Positions 1 to 6,453 of a stretch of 9,696 bases of DNA are shown here, piece after piece (the stretch's first letter is position 1; the number at the start of each line of letters is the position of its first letter). A program made the translations under genes and the position numbers. Origin of the DNA: Verrucomicrobiota bacterium (GTDB lineage Bacteria > Chlamydiota > Chlamydiia > Chlamydiales > JAEYWL01); NCBI GenBank assembly GCA_023428915.1, contig JAEYWL010000065.1, positions 1 through 9,696 on the forward strand, given 5' to 3'. The notes beneath the pieces were generated by a model that worked only from the letters and a program-made list of their open reading frames with translations, searched no databases and was not told the origin of the DNA.

Positions 1-130
1 TCCTCTAGGAGCTCGCACGAAGCCCTGAAAATCAGTAGGCCATATTAATAATATGACCTACTGATTTTTGCGAGCTCCTAGAGAGAAAAAACTCTCGAAT
101 ATGACCTATTATAAGGTAGCAATCAGGGTC
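1..130. repeat. Palindromic repeat, copy A (left end outside window)
   Basis: This is a nested inverted repeat. An outer 14-bp stem pairs 3-16 with 70-83 perfectly. A central 19-bp stem pairs 28-46 with 50-68 around the 3-base loop at 47-49, with one mismatch (C40 opposite A56). Eleven unpaired bases (17-27) lie between the two stems on the left side only. Similarity to copy B (8679-8869) continues past the hairpin to about 130 and then fades. By analogy with copy B, a further left arm should lie upstream of base 1. The central stem begins with A residues and ends in five T, so it could act as a transcription terminator in either direction. No protein is encoded. It is best described as a MITE-like or REP-like non-autonomous repeat; no transposase partner is visible. 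Confidence 0.85.
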
Positions 131-145
131 TTAGACCTATTGCCT

Positions 146-174
146 TTGTTCGGGCACGGGCAAGGGTTTAATAA
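146..174 (+). promoter_or_regulatory. Weak candidate promoter for the antiporter unit
   Basis: A TTGTTC at 146-151 is followed by overlapping -10-like options, TTTAAT (167-172, spacer 15) and TAATAA (169-174, spacer 17). It lies about 40 bases before the first gene of the + unit, where a promoter is expected. The match to a sigma-70-type consensus is mediocre and the region is AT-rich, so this is only a candidate. Confidence 0.2.
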
Positions 175-212
175 ACGATATATACACATCCGATAATCAA
201 AAAAAAAGTATT

Positions 213-1817
213 ATGTTTCATTATTTCTTATTTGCTAGTGTGGCGAATGTGGATACATTTGTCACATTAACCATACTTATTTTTTTTGCAGTTCATCTGG
301 TCGGATTGGCTTTGAAATTGCGCATTTCATATCCAATTGCACTGGTTATCGGCGGCTGCTTAATCAGTTTTATCCCCGGAATTAACGAACTTCATTTTAA
401 TCCAAACCTCGTACTGGTGATAGTGCTCCCTCCTATTCTTTTCTATGCCGCTTTTGTCATACCCTATAAAGAATTTCAGAGGCACTTCCAGGAAATTGTC
501 TGGCTGGCTTTTGGGCTCGTGTTTGTAACTACTCTTGCAGCTGGCTTGCTATTCAAATGGCTTTTTCCAACGCTCCCCTGGTCTTTGGCATTTGCATTTG
601 GGGCAATTATCTCTCCGCCTGATGCCATAGCCGCTACAACTATCTTAAAAAGGTTTTCCCTTAGCACTCATTTGCGAGGCATACTTGAAGGAGAAAGCTT
701 AATTAACGATGCAGCCGGTTTAGTGCTATTTAAATTTGCTATCATAGCTTTGTTGACGGGCACATTTTCTTTGAGCGGAGCGGCAGTTGAACTCGTCAAA
801 ATGTCTATCGGGGGCGCTTTTGTCGGGGGCTTTGCCAGTTTAGCGCTGCATGGTTTTTCCAGCAGATTTTTTAGCCCGGTCTTAGCCGCAGTATATAGCT
901 TTACTATCCCCTATATCTGCTTCTTCATTGCCGATTGGCTCCATTTTTCAGGAGTATTGGCTGTGGTTGTCAGCGGCCTTATAGGTTCTTACCTTTTAGC
1001 CACTAAATTTAGAGCCCTTACCCGGATTGTCGGCTGGGCTTCGTGGGATGTTGTCATCATCATACTCAATTGTTTTGTATTTATGCTCATAGGCTTGCAG
1101 CTGCGCGGCATTGTTGAACGCTTAAGTTGGGAAAAAGCCTTGCAGTACTTTGGCTATGCCATATTAATTCTGATAGCCATAATACTTGTAAGATGTGTAT
1201 GGGTAGGCTTAAGCGAAGGATTTAAATATCTGCGTTCAAACCTCAAGCACAAGGCTCGCGAGCAATTTTTGCGCAACGCGGCAATTATCAGCTGGTCCAG
1301 CATGCGCGGCATTGTTTCCTTAACAGCCGCCTTGTCAATTCCCTATACCATGCCAGACGGCTCTCCTTTACCCGGCAGGGATATTGTCATCTTTATTGTA
1401 TTTGCAGTGATTTTCTTAAGCTTGGTAATCCCTGGACTTAGCATGCCCTGGCTATTGCGCCTGCTTCGTTTTCAATATGCTCCCATGCAGGAAAAGACCC
1501 AGTACATTCGCGATGAGCTCATAAAAACTGCCAGAAAAGAAATAGATCTGCTTTTTGAGAAAGGCAAACTGGAAAAAGAAGAGCATGCTTTTCTTTTTGC
1601 TTATTTCAATACCCGCCATCAAATGCTGGAAATTAGCTCTAAAAAGGTGAGAGGAAATGTGCAAAAGTTAGAGAAAATCCGCCTGCAGGTGCTCAATAAA
1701 AAAAGGCAAAAATTACTGGAATTATGGAAAAAAAATGAAATAAGCGACCCGCTTTTCAATGCCTTTGAGCTGGAACTCGATTTAGAAGAATCCAACCTGT
1801 CGCGTGCAGAAATTTAA
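213..1817 (+). CDS. CPA1-family Na+/H+ antiporter (YjcE/NhaP-like)
   Basis: This 534-residue inner-membrane protein is predicted to exchange protons for Na+ (or another monovalent cation), controlling internal pH and sodium. About a dozen hydrophobic segments fill residues 15-420. Family signatures are clear: SPPDAIAA at 134-141 (the TDP-like motif of the unwound helix), EGESLINDAAG at 159-169 with the ion-binding N165-D166 pair, and SMRG at 363-366 with the conserved arginine R365. Residues 425-534 form a charged, helical cytoplasmic tail, as in bacterial CPA1 proteins of the E. coli YjcE type, and the length is normal for that group. The start is the first ATG. No Shine-Dalgarno is visible in the A-rich leader, so the start is likely but not certain. 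The stop lies 17 bases before the aldo/keto reductase, suggesting one transcript. Ion specificity cannot be read from sequence. Confidence 0.93.
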   Translation: MFHYFLFASVANVDTFVTLTILIFFAVHLVGLALKLRISYPIALVIGGCLISFIPGINELHFNPNLVLVIVLPPILFYAAFVIPYKEFQRHFQEIVWLAFGLVFVTTLAAGLLFKWLFPTLPWSLAFAFGAIISPPDAIAATTILKRFSLSTHLRGILEGESLINDAAGLVLFKFAIIALLTGTFSLSGAAVELVKMSIGGAFVGGFASLALHGFSSRFFSPVLAAVYSFTIPYICFFIADWLHFSGVLAVVVSGLIGSYLLATKFRALTRIVGWASWDVVIIILNCFVFMLIGLQLRGIVERLSWEKALQYFGYAILILIAIILVRCVWVGLSEGFKYLRSNLKHKAREQFLRNAAIISWSSMRGIVSLTAALSIPYTMPDGSPLPGRDIVIFIVFAVIFLSLVIPGLSMPWLLRLLRFQYAPMQEKTQYIRDELIKTARKEIDLLFEKGKLEKEEHAFLFAYFNTRHQMLEISSKKVRGNVQKLEKIRLQVLNKKRQKLLELWKKNEISDPLFNAFELELDLEESNLSRAEI

Positions 1818-1834
1818 AAAAGGAGAAAACAGCT

Positions 1835-2884
1835 ATGGAATATCGTCAACTGGGTAAATCGGGTTTAAGAATCCCTGTACTGAGCTTAGGCACGGCCACA
1901 TTTGGCGGTACCAATGAGTTTTTTAGCCGCTGGGGGCAAACAGAATCCAATGAAGCTTCCCGCATGGTGGATGTTTGCCTGGACGCAGGCCTTAACTTGT
2001 TCGATACTGCAGATGTATACTCCAATGGCGCTGCTGAAGAAATTCTCGGCAAGGCTATAGCAGGAAAGCGCGGTAAAGTCCTAATTTCTACAAAAACTAC
2101 TCTTCCAATGGGATCCGGCCCAAACGAACGAGGCTCTTCCCGCTACCATATTATGCAAGCTTGCGAAGCTAGCCTTAAGCGCTTAAATATTGACACTATC
2201 GACATTTATTTCATGCATACCTTTGATGCAACCACGCCAATTGAGGAAACATTGCGCGCACTCGATGATTTAGTTAAACAAGGTAAAATACGCTATATTG
2301 GCTGCTCAAACTTTTCAGGCTGGCATTTGATGAAGTCTTTGGCCATATCTGAAAAATATGGACTTGGCCGCTATGTCGTCTATCAAGGGTACTACTCGAT
2401 GGTAGGCCGCGATTATGAACAAGAACTTATGCCGTTAGGAATCGAAGAAGGGGTCGGCCTGATGGCTTGGAGCCCGCTTGGCTGGGGAAGACTGACAGGC
2501 AAAATAAGGCGCGGCCAGCCTATGCAGGAAGGCCGAATCAAATCAGGCGGAGAGGTTGGGGGACCGGTTGTTGAAGAAGAATATTTATATAATGTGATTG
2601 ATGTGATTGATCAAATCGCCGCTGAAACCGAAAAAACAGTGTCTCAGATAGCCTTAAATTGGGCACTGCAACGTCCAACAGTTGTGAGCTTGGTCTTCGG
2701 CGCCCGCAATGAACAGCAATTGCAGCAAAACCTTGCCTGTCTTGGCTGGAAACTAACACCTGAGCAAATGGCAAGGTTGGATAAGGTCAGCGCCCGCAAC
2801 ACACCTTACCCTTATTGGCATCAAGCAGGATTTCCTGATTTAATTCCATCAATTATACCAGGCAATTCCCATGATTCCCGGTAA
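1835..2884 (+). CDS. Aldo/keto reductase (NADPH-dependent)
   Basis: This is a 349-residue cytosolic oxidoreductase with the (beta/alpha)8 AKR fold, reducing aldehydes or ketones with NADPH. The opening LGKSGLRIPVLSLGT-type strand is diagnostic. The catalytic tetrad is complete: D57 and Y62 in FDTADVYSNG, K87 in ISTK, and H128 in YFMH. The C-terminal cofactor region GARNEQQLQQNL (289-300) is also present. The start is well supported by AAGGAG at 1820-1825, nine bases before the ATG. The overall layout resembles the bacterial AKRs related to the Kv-beta subunits of eukaryotic K+ channels, although many bacterial AKRs share these features. The last 14 bases overlap the start of a K+-channel-like gene, so the two are probably translationally coupled. 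The physiological substrate is unknown. Confidence 0.93.
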   Translation: MEYRQLGKSGLRIPVLSLGTATFGGTNEFFSRWGQTESNEASRMVDVCLDAGLNLFDTADVYSNGAAEEILGKAIAGKRGKVLISTKTTLPMGSGPNERGSSRYHIMQACEASLKRLNIDTIDIYFMHTFDATTPIEETLRALDDLVKQGKIRYIGCSNFSGWHLMKSLAISEKYGLGRYVVYQGYYSMVGRDYEQELMPLGIEEGVGLMAWSPLGWGRLTGKIRRGQPMQEGRIKSGGEVGGPVVEEEYLYNVIDVIDQIAAETEKTVSQIALNWALQRPTVVSLVFGARNEQQLQQNLACLGWKLTPEQMARLDKVSARNTPYPYWHQAGFPDLIPSIIPGNSHDSR

Positions 2885-3572
2885 ATTTAAACAGCTCGCT
2901 TACTCCCCGTGGAAAAACGCACGGGGTTCTTATTACATGCTCGCTTTGCTGTCTATGGGTATTTTCATTGTCGCACCCTTGGTCGGTACCGATGCCATCC
3001 CTGGAATAGTAGCTGAGGTGCTGTTTATCCTTGTGCTAGTAACAGGTGTTTTTTCACTCCATCTTTCCCAAAGCGCGCAAGCCGCAGCTTTATTGCTTTT
3101 AACATCTGCAATTTTAGCCCGCAGCCTGTCGTATGTAGACAACAGCTATCAAGTAAAAGTTGCAGATACCGTATTGACAGTCTTTACGCTCTTTATGCTG
3201 GCCGCTTTCATGACAAAACAATATCTGACCGGCAGCGAACCTCTTCAATATCGGATTACAGGTGCAGTGGCTATCTATTTGCTCCTCGGCCTACTCTTTG
3301 CGCGCGTGTTTGAGTTTCTTTTTCTGCTCAACCCGCAAAGTTTCAATGTCAACCCCGGCGATTCCCAGTTTAGCTTGCTCTACTTCAGCTTTATAACACT
3401 GCTCACAGTAGGCTATGGAGATATAGTCCCTTTAAGCCATGTAGCCAGGACGATGGCCATGCTGGAAGGCATAGTGGGGCAGCTTTACATTGTCTTGCTC
3501 ATCTCGTCGCTCGTCTCGGAATTTTCCAATCAAGCCGTCAAAAGCAAAATCGACCTCATAAATAAAAAATAA
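2871..3572 (+). CDS. Six-helix K+-channel-like membrane protein
   Basis: This 233-residue protein carries a K+-selectivity filter, TVGYGD, at 179-184, preceded by a pore helix (about 167-178) and followed by an inner helix (about 194-216), which is the Ion_trans_2 pore module. Four further hydrophobic segments precede it (about 22-40, 46-64, 68-85, 98-116), with the outer pore helix at about 130-152. The total is six segments, as in Kv-type channels. The fourth segment lacks the regular arginine ladder of a voltage sensor. There is no RCK/TrkA-N or cyclic-nucleotide domain; the protein ends about 17 residues after the last helix. The ATG lies 14 bases inside the aldo/keto reductase gene and has no Shine-Dalgarno, consistent with coupled re-initiation. 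A start further in (M23) would cut into the first helix and is less likely. It probably conducts K+ passively across the inner membrane; its gating is unknown. Confidence 0.88.
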   Translation: MIPGKFKQLAYSPWKNARGSYYMLALLSMGIFIVAPLVGTDAIPGIVAEVLFILVLVTGVFSLHLSQSAQAAALLLLTSAILARSLSYVDNSYQVKVADTVLTVFTLFMLAAFMTKQYLTGSEPLQYRITGAVAIYLLLGLLFARVFEFLFLLNPQSFNVNPGDSQFSLLYFSFITLLTVGYGDIVPLSHVARTMAMLEGIVGQLYIVLLISSLVSEFSNQAVKSKIDLINKK

Positions 3573-3613
3573 GGAAGTATTTAAACTTCTTCACTAGACT
3601 TCTTGCATAATGC

Positions 3614-4033
3614 CTACAATAGAGAAGAGAGCTTGATTTTAAAATCCCAAGGGTAATGTTGAAGATTCAGGATGGCATCCGTATAACTAAACCACCCATA
3701 TTCTATAAATGAATCATTTAATATAGGTACAAAATCATTGTGCAGATGTGTCATAAAAAAAGCAAAAATGACACCCATATCTTCCATTCTTTGCTCGGCA
3801 AGATATAACCCAAAAGGTTGAAATTCGAGGTTGCAGCTGTTAAAATTAATAAGCTCAAGAAGGCTGCGGCGGAGCGAACTTACTAAAGCATCCCCCTTGA
3901 AATAGGGGCCTCCCGGCACCTCCCACGAATCAGAAGAACGATTTTTTAGCAATAAAACCTTTCCTTCCTGATTGCACAAAAGTGCTTTGACTTCTATTTG
4001 AAAACTATCAATCTGCAAGTTTTGTTTAATCAT
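3614..4033 (-). CDS. Nudix-fold protein with degenerate Nudix box
   Basis: This 139-residue protein fits the Nudix fold: a first strand (VKALLCNQEGKVLLLKNR), then WEVPGG, then the helix region, and a late EYGWFSYTDAI strand-helix typical of the family end. The Nudix box, normally G-x5-E-x7-R-E-U-x-E-E-x-G-U, reads here as G42, D48 (for E), R56, S57 (for the first catalytic E), E60, L61 (for the second E of EE) and N63 (for G). Two of the metal-binding glutamates are therefore missing, so hydrolysis of nucleoside-diphosphate compounds is doubtful. It may be a binding or regulatory protein, or a decaying gene. The ATG at 4033 was chosen because a longer frame reaching 4189 would run far into the upstream HIT gene and its extra residues do not resemble the family. 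The gap to that gene is 49 bases. No strong Shine-Dalgarno is seen. Confidence 0.72.
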   Translation of the reverse strand: MIKQNLQIDSFQIEVKALLCNQEGKVLLLKNRSSDSWEVPGGPYFKGDALVSSLRRSLLELINFNSCNLEFQPFGLYLAEQRMEDMGVIFAFFMTHLHNDFVPILNDSFIEYGWFSYTDAILNLQHYPWDFKIKLSSLL

Positions 4034-4082
4034 ATTTTTATAGTAGCAGCCTTGCCAGATTAAGTTCAAATTCGGGTTTAAA

Positions 4083-4484
4083 TTAAAAAAAAGCAGTTCG
4101 CAACTGTTGATGCATTTTTTCTTTTTGTTGGAAGGTATAACGTTTCCTTTCAGAGTGATCCCAGACAGTATGAGGCCAAGCTGGATCATCTTCCCTTCTG
4201 CCTATGATATGAATATGAAGTTGCGGAGTTTTATTACCGATAGCGGCAACATTTAGTTGGGTTAACGTAAATGAAGACCACATTATGCGCTGCGCCTGAT
4301 CTAACTCTTTTAATAGTTGGAGTTGATCCGCCTGCACCAAATCCATGATGCGGCAAACATTGAGACGCCGCGGCACAAGCATGATCCAAGGATAGTGGAC
4401 TTCGTCTTCCAGAAGAACTCTGCAGAGCGGCAAGTCTGCTATAAACTCTTTGCTCATTAAATTGGGATGCAGGTCAAAGCTCAT
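4083..4484 (-). CDS. HIT-family protein (histidine-triad variant)
   Basis: This 133-residue protein belongs to the histidine-triad superfamily of nucleotide hydrolases and transferases, such as dinucleoside-polyphosphate hydrolases and Hint-type AMP-lysine hydrolases. The motif at 88-94 reads QLHIHII: H90 and H92 are kept, while the first histidine of H-x-H-x-H-x-x is Q88. The same Q-x-H-x-H form is known in a bacterial subgroup that, as here, is followed by a D-x-x-WP segment (REDDPAWPHTVW, 97-108). The nucleophilic histidine is expected to be H90. The early segment LEDEVHYPWIMLVPRR matches the family's first strands. The start overlaps the stop of the upstream HAD gene by four bases (ATGA, 4481-4484), so the two are coupled. 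A Nudix-fold gene follows. The substrate is unknown. Confidence 0.88.
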   Translation of the reverse strand: MSFDLHPNLMSKEFIADLPLCRVLLEDEVHYPWIMLVPRRLNVCRIMDLVQADQLQLLKELDQAQRIMWSSFTLTQLNVAAIGNKTPQLHIHIIGRREDDPAWPHTVWDHSERKRYTFQQKEKMHQQLRTAFF

Positions 4485-5401
4485 AGCTTTCCCATTCTGC
4501 TGATGAAGAAGTCTGGAGTATCTTGCGCGGGCAAAGTTAGCAGATAGCTCAATCCCTGATCTGCTATCCTGTCAGCTGTAATCCCTGTTTTAGTAATAAG
4601 AGCTGAGGGGATACCGGCATTTTGAGCCCCGCGGATATCTGTTTCAGGCGTATCCCCTACCATTAGAACTTGCAGAGACTGGACAATGCCAAAATCGGCA
4701 AAAGCCTGCATAGCTACTGTAAACATTTTCTCAGAAGGTTTACCTAGGTAAATTACCTTTCCCCCCTGTTCTTCATGCATTCTTGCAATAGAACCTTGAC
4801 GCACTACTTGACGAGGAGGGTTGCCCTCATGGGCAAAATGATCGGAATTGGCGCACACCATGGGAATGGCAATACCCTTAAACCTCTCAACTATACTCTT
4901 AAAAGCAGCTGGATCTATCTGATCAATACCGTCTATATGGGGAATCGAAATATAGACAAAGTCTGCCTCGCTCAACTCTTTCGTTTCTTGAAATGGAGTT
5001 TCTTGGAAAATGCCCTGATGGGTCATGTACTTAGGGTGCGGCTCGCCAAAGAGATAATATTTCTTATTAGGAGTAGGAAATAGGGGAAAATTCCCTAAAA
5101 ACATTCCCTTAGCCACTTCACCAGAAGTAATATAGAAATGGTAGTGCTTTCCTTGAATTAAGCCATGCTTTTGCAGCTTATCAATTTCATTTTTTGCCAG
5201 TTGAGTAGTATTGGATAGAACACCTATAATCTTGCCTTTAGCGACGAGCCGCTCCATAGCTTCTTTACAGCCAGGCAGCAATCCCCTGTCGTCTCCGCAC
5301 CAAAACACGCCATAGGCATCCAGCAAAATGCCGGCAAAAGGTTCAGCAATGCACTCCAAATCTTGAGTCTGTAGCCTGATTTCCAATTCTTGTAATTTCA
5401 T
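4481..5401 (-). CDS. HAD-superfamily IIA phosphatase-like hydrolase
   Basis: This 306-residue protein has the four HAD motifs with a type-IIA cap between motifs II and III. Motif I is LLDAYGV with nucleophile D28. Motif II is LSNTT (S63-N64), motif III is the lysine of YLGKPS (K221), and motif IV is VGDTPETDIRGA (D250, D255). The second aspartate of the usual DxDG acid/base pair is Y30. A W or Y at this place is known from one IIA subgroup of unknown substrate, so phosphatase activity may be weak or altered. The ATG at 5401 is preferred. An in-frame TTG at 5428 would add nine residues, but it would overlap the end of the small upstream reading frame, whose stop lies 11 bases before 5401. The 3' end overlaps the HIT gene by four bases. 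The gene is part of the - strand HAD-HIT-Nudix unit. Confidence 0.87.
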   Translation of the reverse strand: MKLQELEIRLQTQDLECIAEPFAGILLDAYGVFWCGDDRGLLPGCKEAMERLVAKGKIIGVLSNTTQLAKNEIDKLQKHGLIQGKHYHFYITSGEVAKGMFLGNFPLFPTPNKKYYLFGEPHPKYMTHQGIFQETPFQETKELSEADFVYISIPHIDGIDQIDPAAFKSIVERFKGIAIPMVCANSDHFAHEGNPPRQVVRQGSIARMHEEQGGKVIYLGKPSEKMFTVAMQAFADFGIVQSLQVLMVGDTPETDIRGAQNAGIPSALITKTGITADRIADQGLSYLLTLPAQDTPDFFISRMGKL

Positions 5402-5412
5402 AACTTTTATGC

Positions 5413-5582
5413 TTATTTGAATATGCAAAAAACCTGAGGACCCTGATTCTCATACAACCGGCTATCTTTGTCAATAATAACCCGAGGCGCATTACATCGT
5501 ATTCCCTCTGCGTTTCCTCAGCGTACTTTGCGGCCTCTGCAGGGCTAGAAAAAGGCTGTAAGTTGAAGAAGCGCGGCAGCAT
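5413..5582 (-). pseudogene. Small gene broken by a frameshift, function unknown
   Basis: Two - strand reading frames look like parts of one small protein. From ATG 5582 the first frame reads MLPRFFNLQPFSSPAEAAKY and continues to about EETQREYDV, with a normal protein composition. It then turns into an implausible stretch. A second frame, beginning near 5490, reads NAPRVIIDKDSRLYENQ and ends GPQVFCIFK with a stop at 5413-5415. Adding one base around 5488-5493 would join them into a protein of about 57 residues. The joined product would stop 11 bases before the HAD gene and so head the same transcript. No Shine-Dalgarno is visible, and the ATG lies in a strong hairpin (5568-5602). I do not recognise the family. 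Alternatives are a sequencing error or programmed frameshifting; an intact gene is unlikely. Confidence 0.5.
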
Positions 5583-5610
5583 TGTCAGCGCTGCCGCGCT
5601 TCATTTTTTA
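5568..5610 (+). terminator. Rho-independent terminator-like hairpin on the + strand
   Basis: A perfect 13-bp, GC-rich stem pairs 5568-5580 with 5590-5602 around a 9-base loop and is followed on the + strand by ATTTTTTA. This is a classic intrinsic terminator shape. No + strand gene lies upstream; that strand is antisense to the small frameshifted gene and to the HAD gene. Read on the - strand there is no T-tract, and the stem covers the start codon at 5582. It may stop antisense or read-through transcription, end an unrecognised small RNA, or hinder initiation of the small gene. Confidence 0.6.
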
Positions 5611-5649
5611 TTAGGATCAGGAGGCCTCGAAGAGGCCGGCAGAAATTAA

Positions 5650-5679
5650 TTGCCTATTTTTTCACAGCCCCCCTATAGT
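5650..5679 (+). promoter_or_regulatory. Candidate sigma-70-type promoter of the exported cupin-like gene
   Basis: TTGCCT (5650-5655) and TATAGT (5674-5679) are separated by 18 bases and lie in the divergent intergenic region about 75 bases before the cupin-like start. Just upstream, a short hairpin pairs GGCCTC 5623-5628 with GAGGCC 5632-5637 around GAA. The rest of 5603-5756 is AT-rich with no other recognisable feature. The promoter call is moderate at best. Confidence 0.33.
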
Positions 5680-5756
5680 AGTTTTTTTTGTAGAAACGCA
5701 CAGTTTTTAGATAAAAAACCAGGTTTTAAATCTGTTTCGGCATATATGGAGATCCT

Positions 5757-6314
5757 ATGAAGCATATTACCCTGCAGCTTATATTGTTAAGTTTTTTTTC
5801 TTTTTCCCTACTTTTTGCTGAGACAAACGAAGACTTTAAAAGTTGTCTTATAAACATCTACGGGGTTGATGAGTCCTCATCATGTGAAATCCAAGACAGG
5901 GTCAATCGCTATGCCGACATACCAAACCTGCAAGAAACACTTGAAGAATTTATTGACAAAAGCACCCTCCTCGACTTGCAACTGAATGCAGAATTTTCGC
6001 CAGAACCGTTAAAACCAGATGAGGCAGTTACTTTGGCTCCATATAGGGATGAAATCTTGTTTGAAAATTCTTTTGTCAGAATTTTATGGACCTGCTTAAA
6101 ACCTGGCGATCGCGAGCCTTCCTGCACCCACCAATGGAAAGGTTTGCTTCTTGTCATACAAGGCGCAGATTTAATTATCGATACTGCCAAAGGTGTTGAG
6201 CTTGGTTTCTGGCCGGAAGGCGTATATGAATTAGATCCAGACACACCTCCCTCTGCCTATACAAATCCAGGGCCCTCAGATTTTATATTCCTTAGATTTG
6301 AAATTAAAAGCTAA
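5757..6314 (+). CDS. Exported protein with cupin-like C-terminal domain
   Basis: This is a 185-residue hypothetical protein. Residues 1-21 are a Sec signal peptide: K2 and H3, a hydrophobic core rich in L, F and S, and likely cleavage after A21 before ETNED. The product should enter the periplasm or be secreted. Residues 25-90 are a polar region with C30 and C43. Residues 95-185 look like a small beta-barrel of the cupin type. NSFVRILWTCLKPGDREP leads into the single H125 and ends in a LLLVIQGADLIID strand (130-142), with AYTNPG (167-172) and LRFEIK at the end. Canonical cupins carry two histidines and a glutamate in motif 1; here only H125 stands in the expected place, so metal binding is uncertain. 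GGAG at 5748-5751, five bases before the ATG, supports the start. C113 and C123 sit in the barrel. No function is assigned. Confidence 0.8.
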   Translation: MKHITLQLILLSFFSFSLLFAETNEDFKSCLINIYGVDESSSCEIQDRVNRYADIPNLQETLEEFIDKSTLLDLQLNAEFSPEPLKPDEAVTLAPYRDEILFENSFVRILWTCLKPGDREPSCTHQWKGLLLVIQGADLIIDTAKGVELGFWPEGVYELDPDTPPSAYTNPGPSDFIFLRFEIKS

Positions 6315-6324
6315 AGGAAGAAAT

Positions 6325-6408
6325 ATGGAACAAAGACAAACTCGTGACTTTTTTGATTACAAACTTGCTCTTAAAAAGCAAAGAAAACAAAGCCGTGAAC
6401 GTGTGTAA
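6325..6408 (+). CDS. Possible 27-residue basic peptide
   Basis: An ATG ten bases after the cupin-like stop opens a 27-codon frame, preceded by AAAGGAAG at 6314-6321, a good Shine-Dalgarno at suitable spacing. The peptide is strongly basic and glutamine-rich. It begins MEQRQTRDFFDYKLALKK and has a lysine/arginine cluster in its second half. It could be a real small protein translated with the cupin-like gene, or the stub of a longer gene lost next to the repeat at 6454. I recognise no homologue. Confidence 0.35.
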   Translation: MEQRQTRDFFDYKLALKKQRKQSRERV

Positions 6409-6453
6409 CAAGTAGATAAGTGTTAACCAATGTCATTAACTTAAGAAAATCGA

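Noticed and set aside
1..130. Reading the two repeat copies as a CRISPR array or attL/attR sites of an integrated island.
   Set aside because: The copies are 8.7 kb apart with no spacer pattern. No integrase or tRNA target is seen, and the genes between are ordinary, so a dispersed repeat family is simpler.
3574..3589. Small hairpin GAAGT...ACTTC after the K+-channel gene as a terminator.
   Set aside because: The stem is only five AT-rich pairs and no T-tract follows, so it is too weak to call.
4034..4189. N-terminal extension of the Nudix-fold protein back to an ATG at 4189.
   Set aside because: It would overlap the HIT gene by over 100 bases, and the added lysine/asparagine-rich residues are not Nudix-like; the ATG at 4033 fits the domain start.
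4775..5083. A + strand frame of about 100 codons inside the HAD gene.
   Set aside because: It is fully antisense to a well-supported HAD hydrolase, and its product resembles no family.
5438..5452. Ten-base match (GACCCTGATT) to the expected missing left arm of repeat copy A.
   Set aside because: It is short and sits inside the frameshifted gene's coding frame; chance is enough to explain it.
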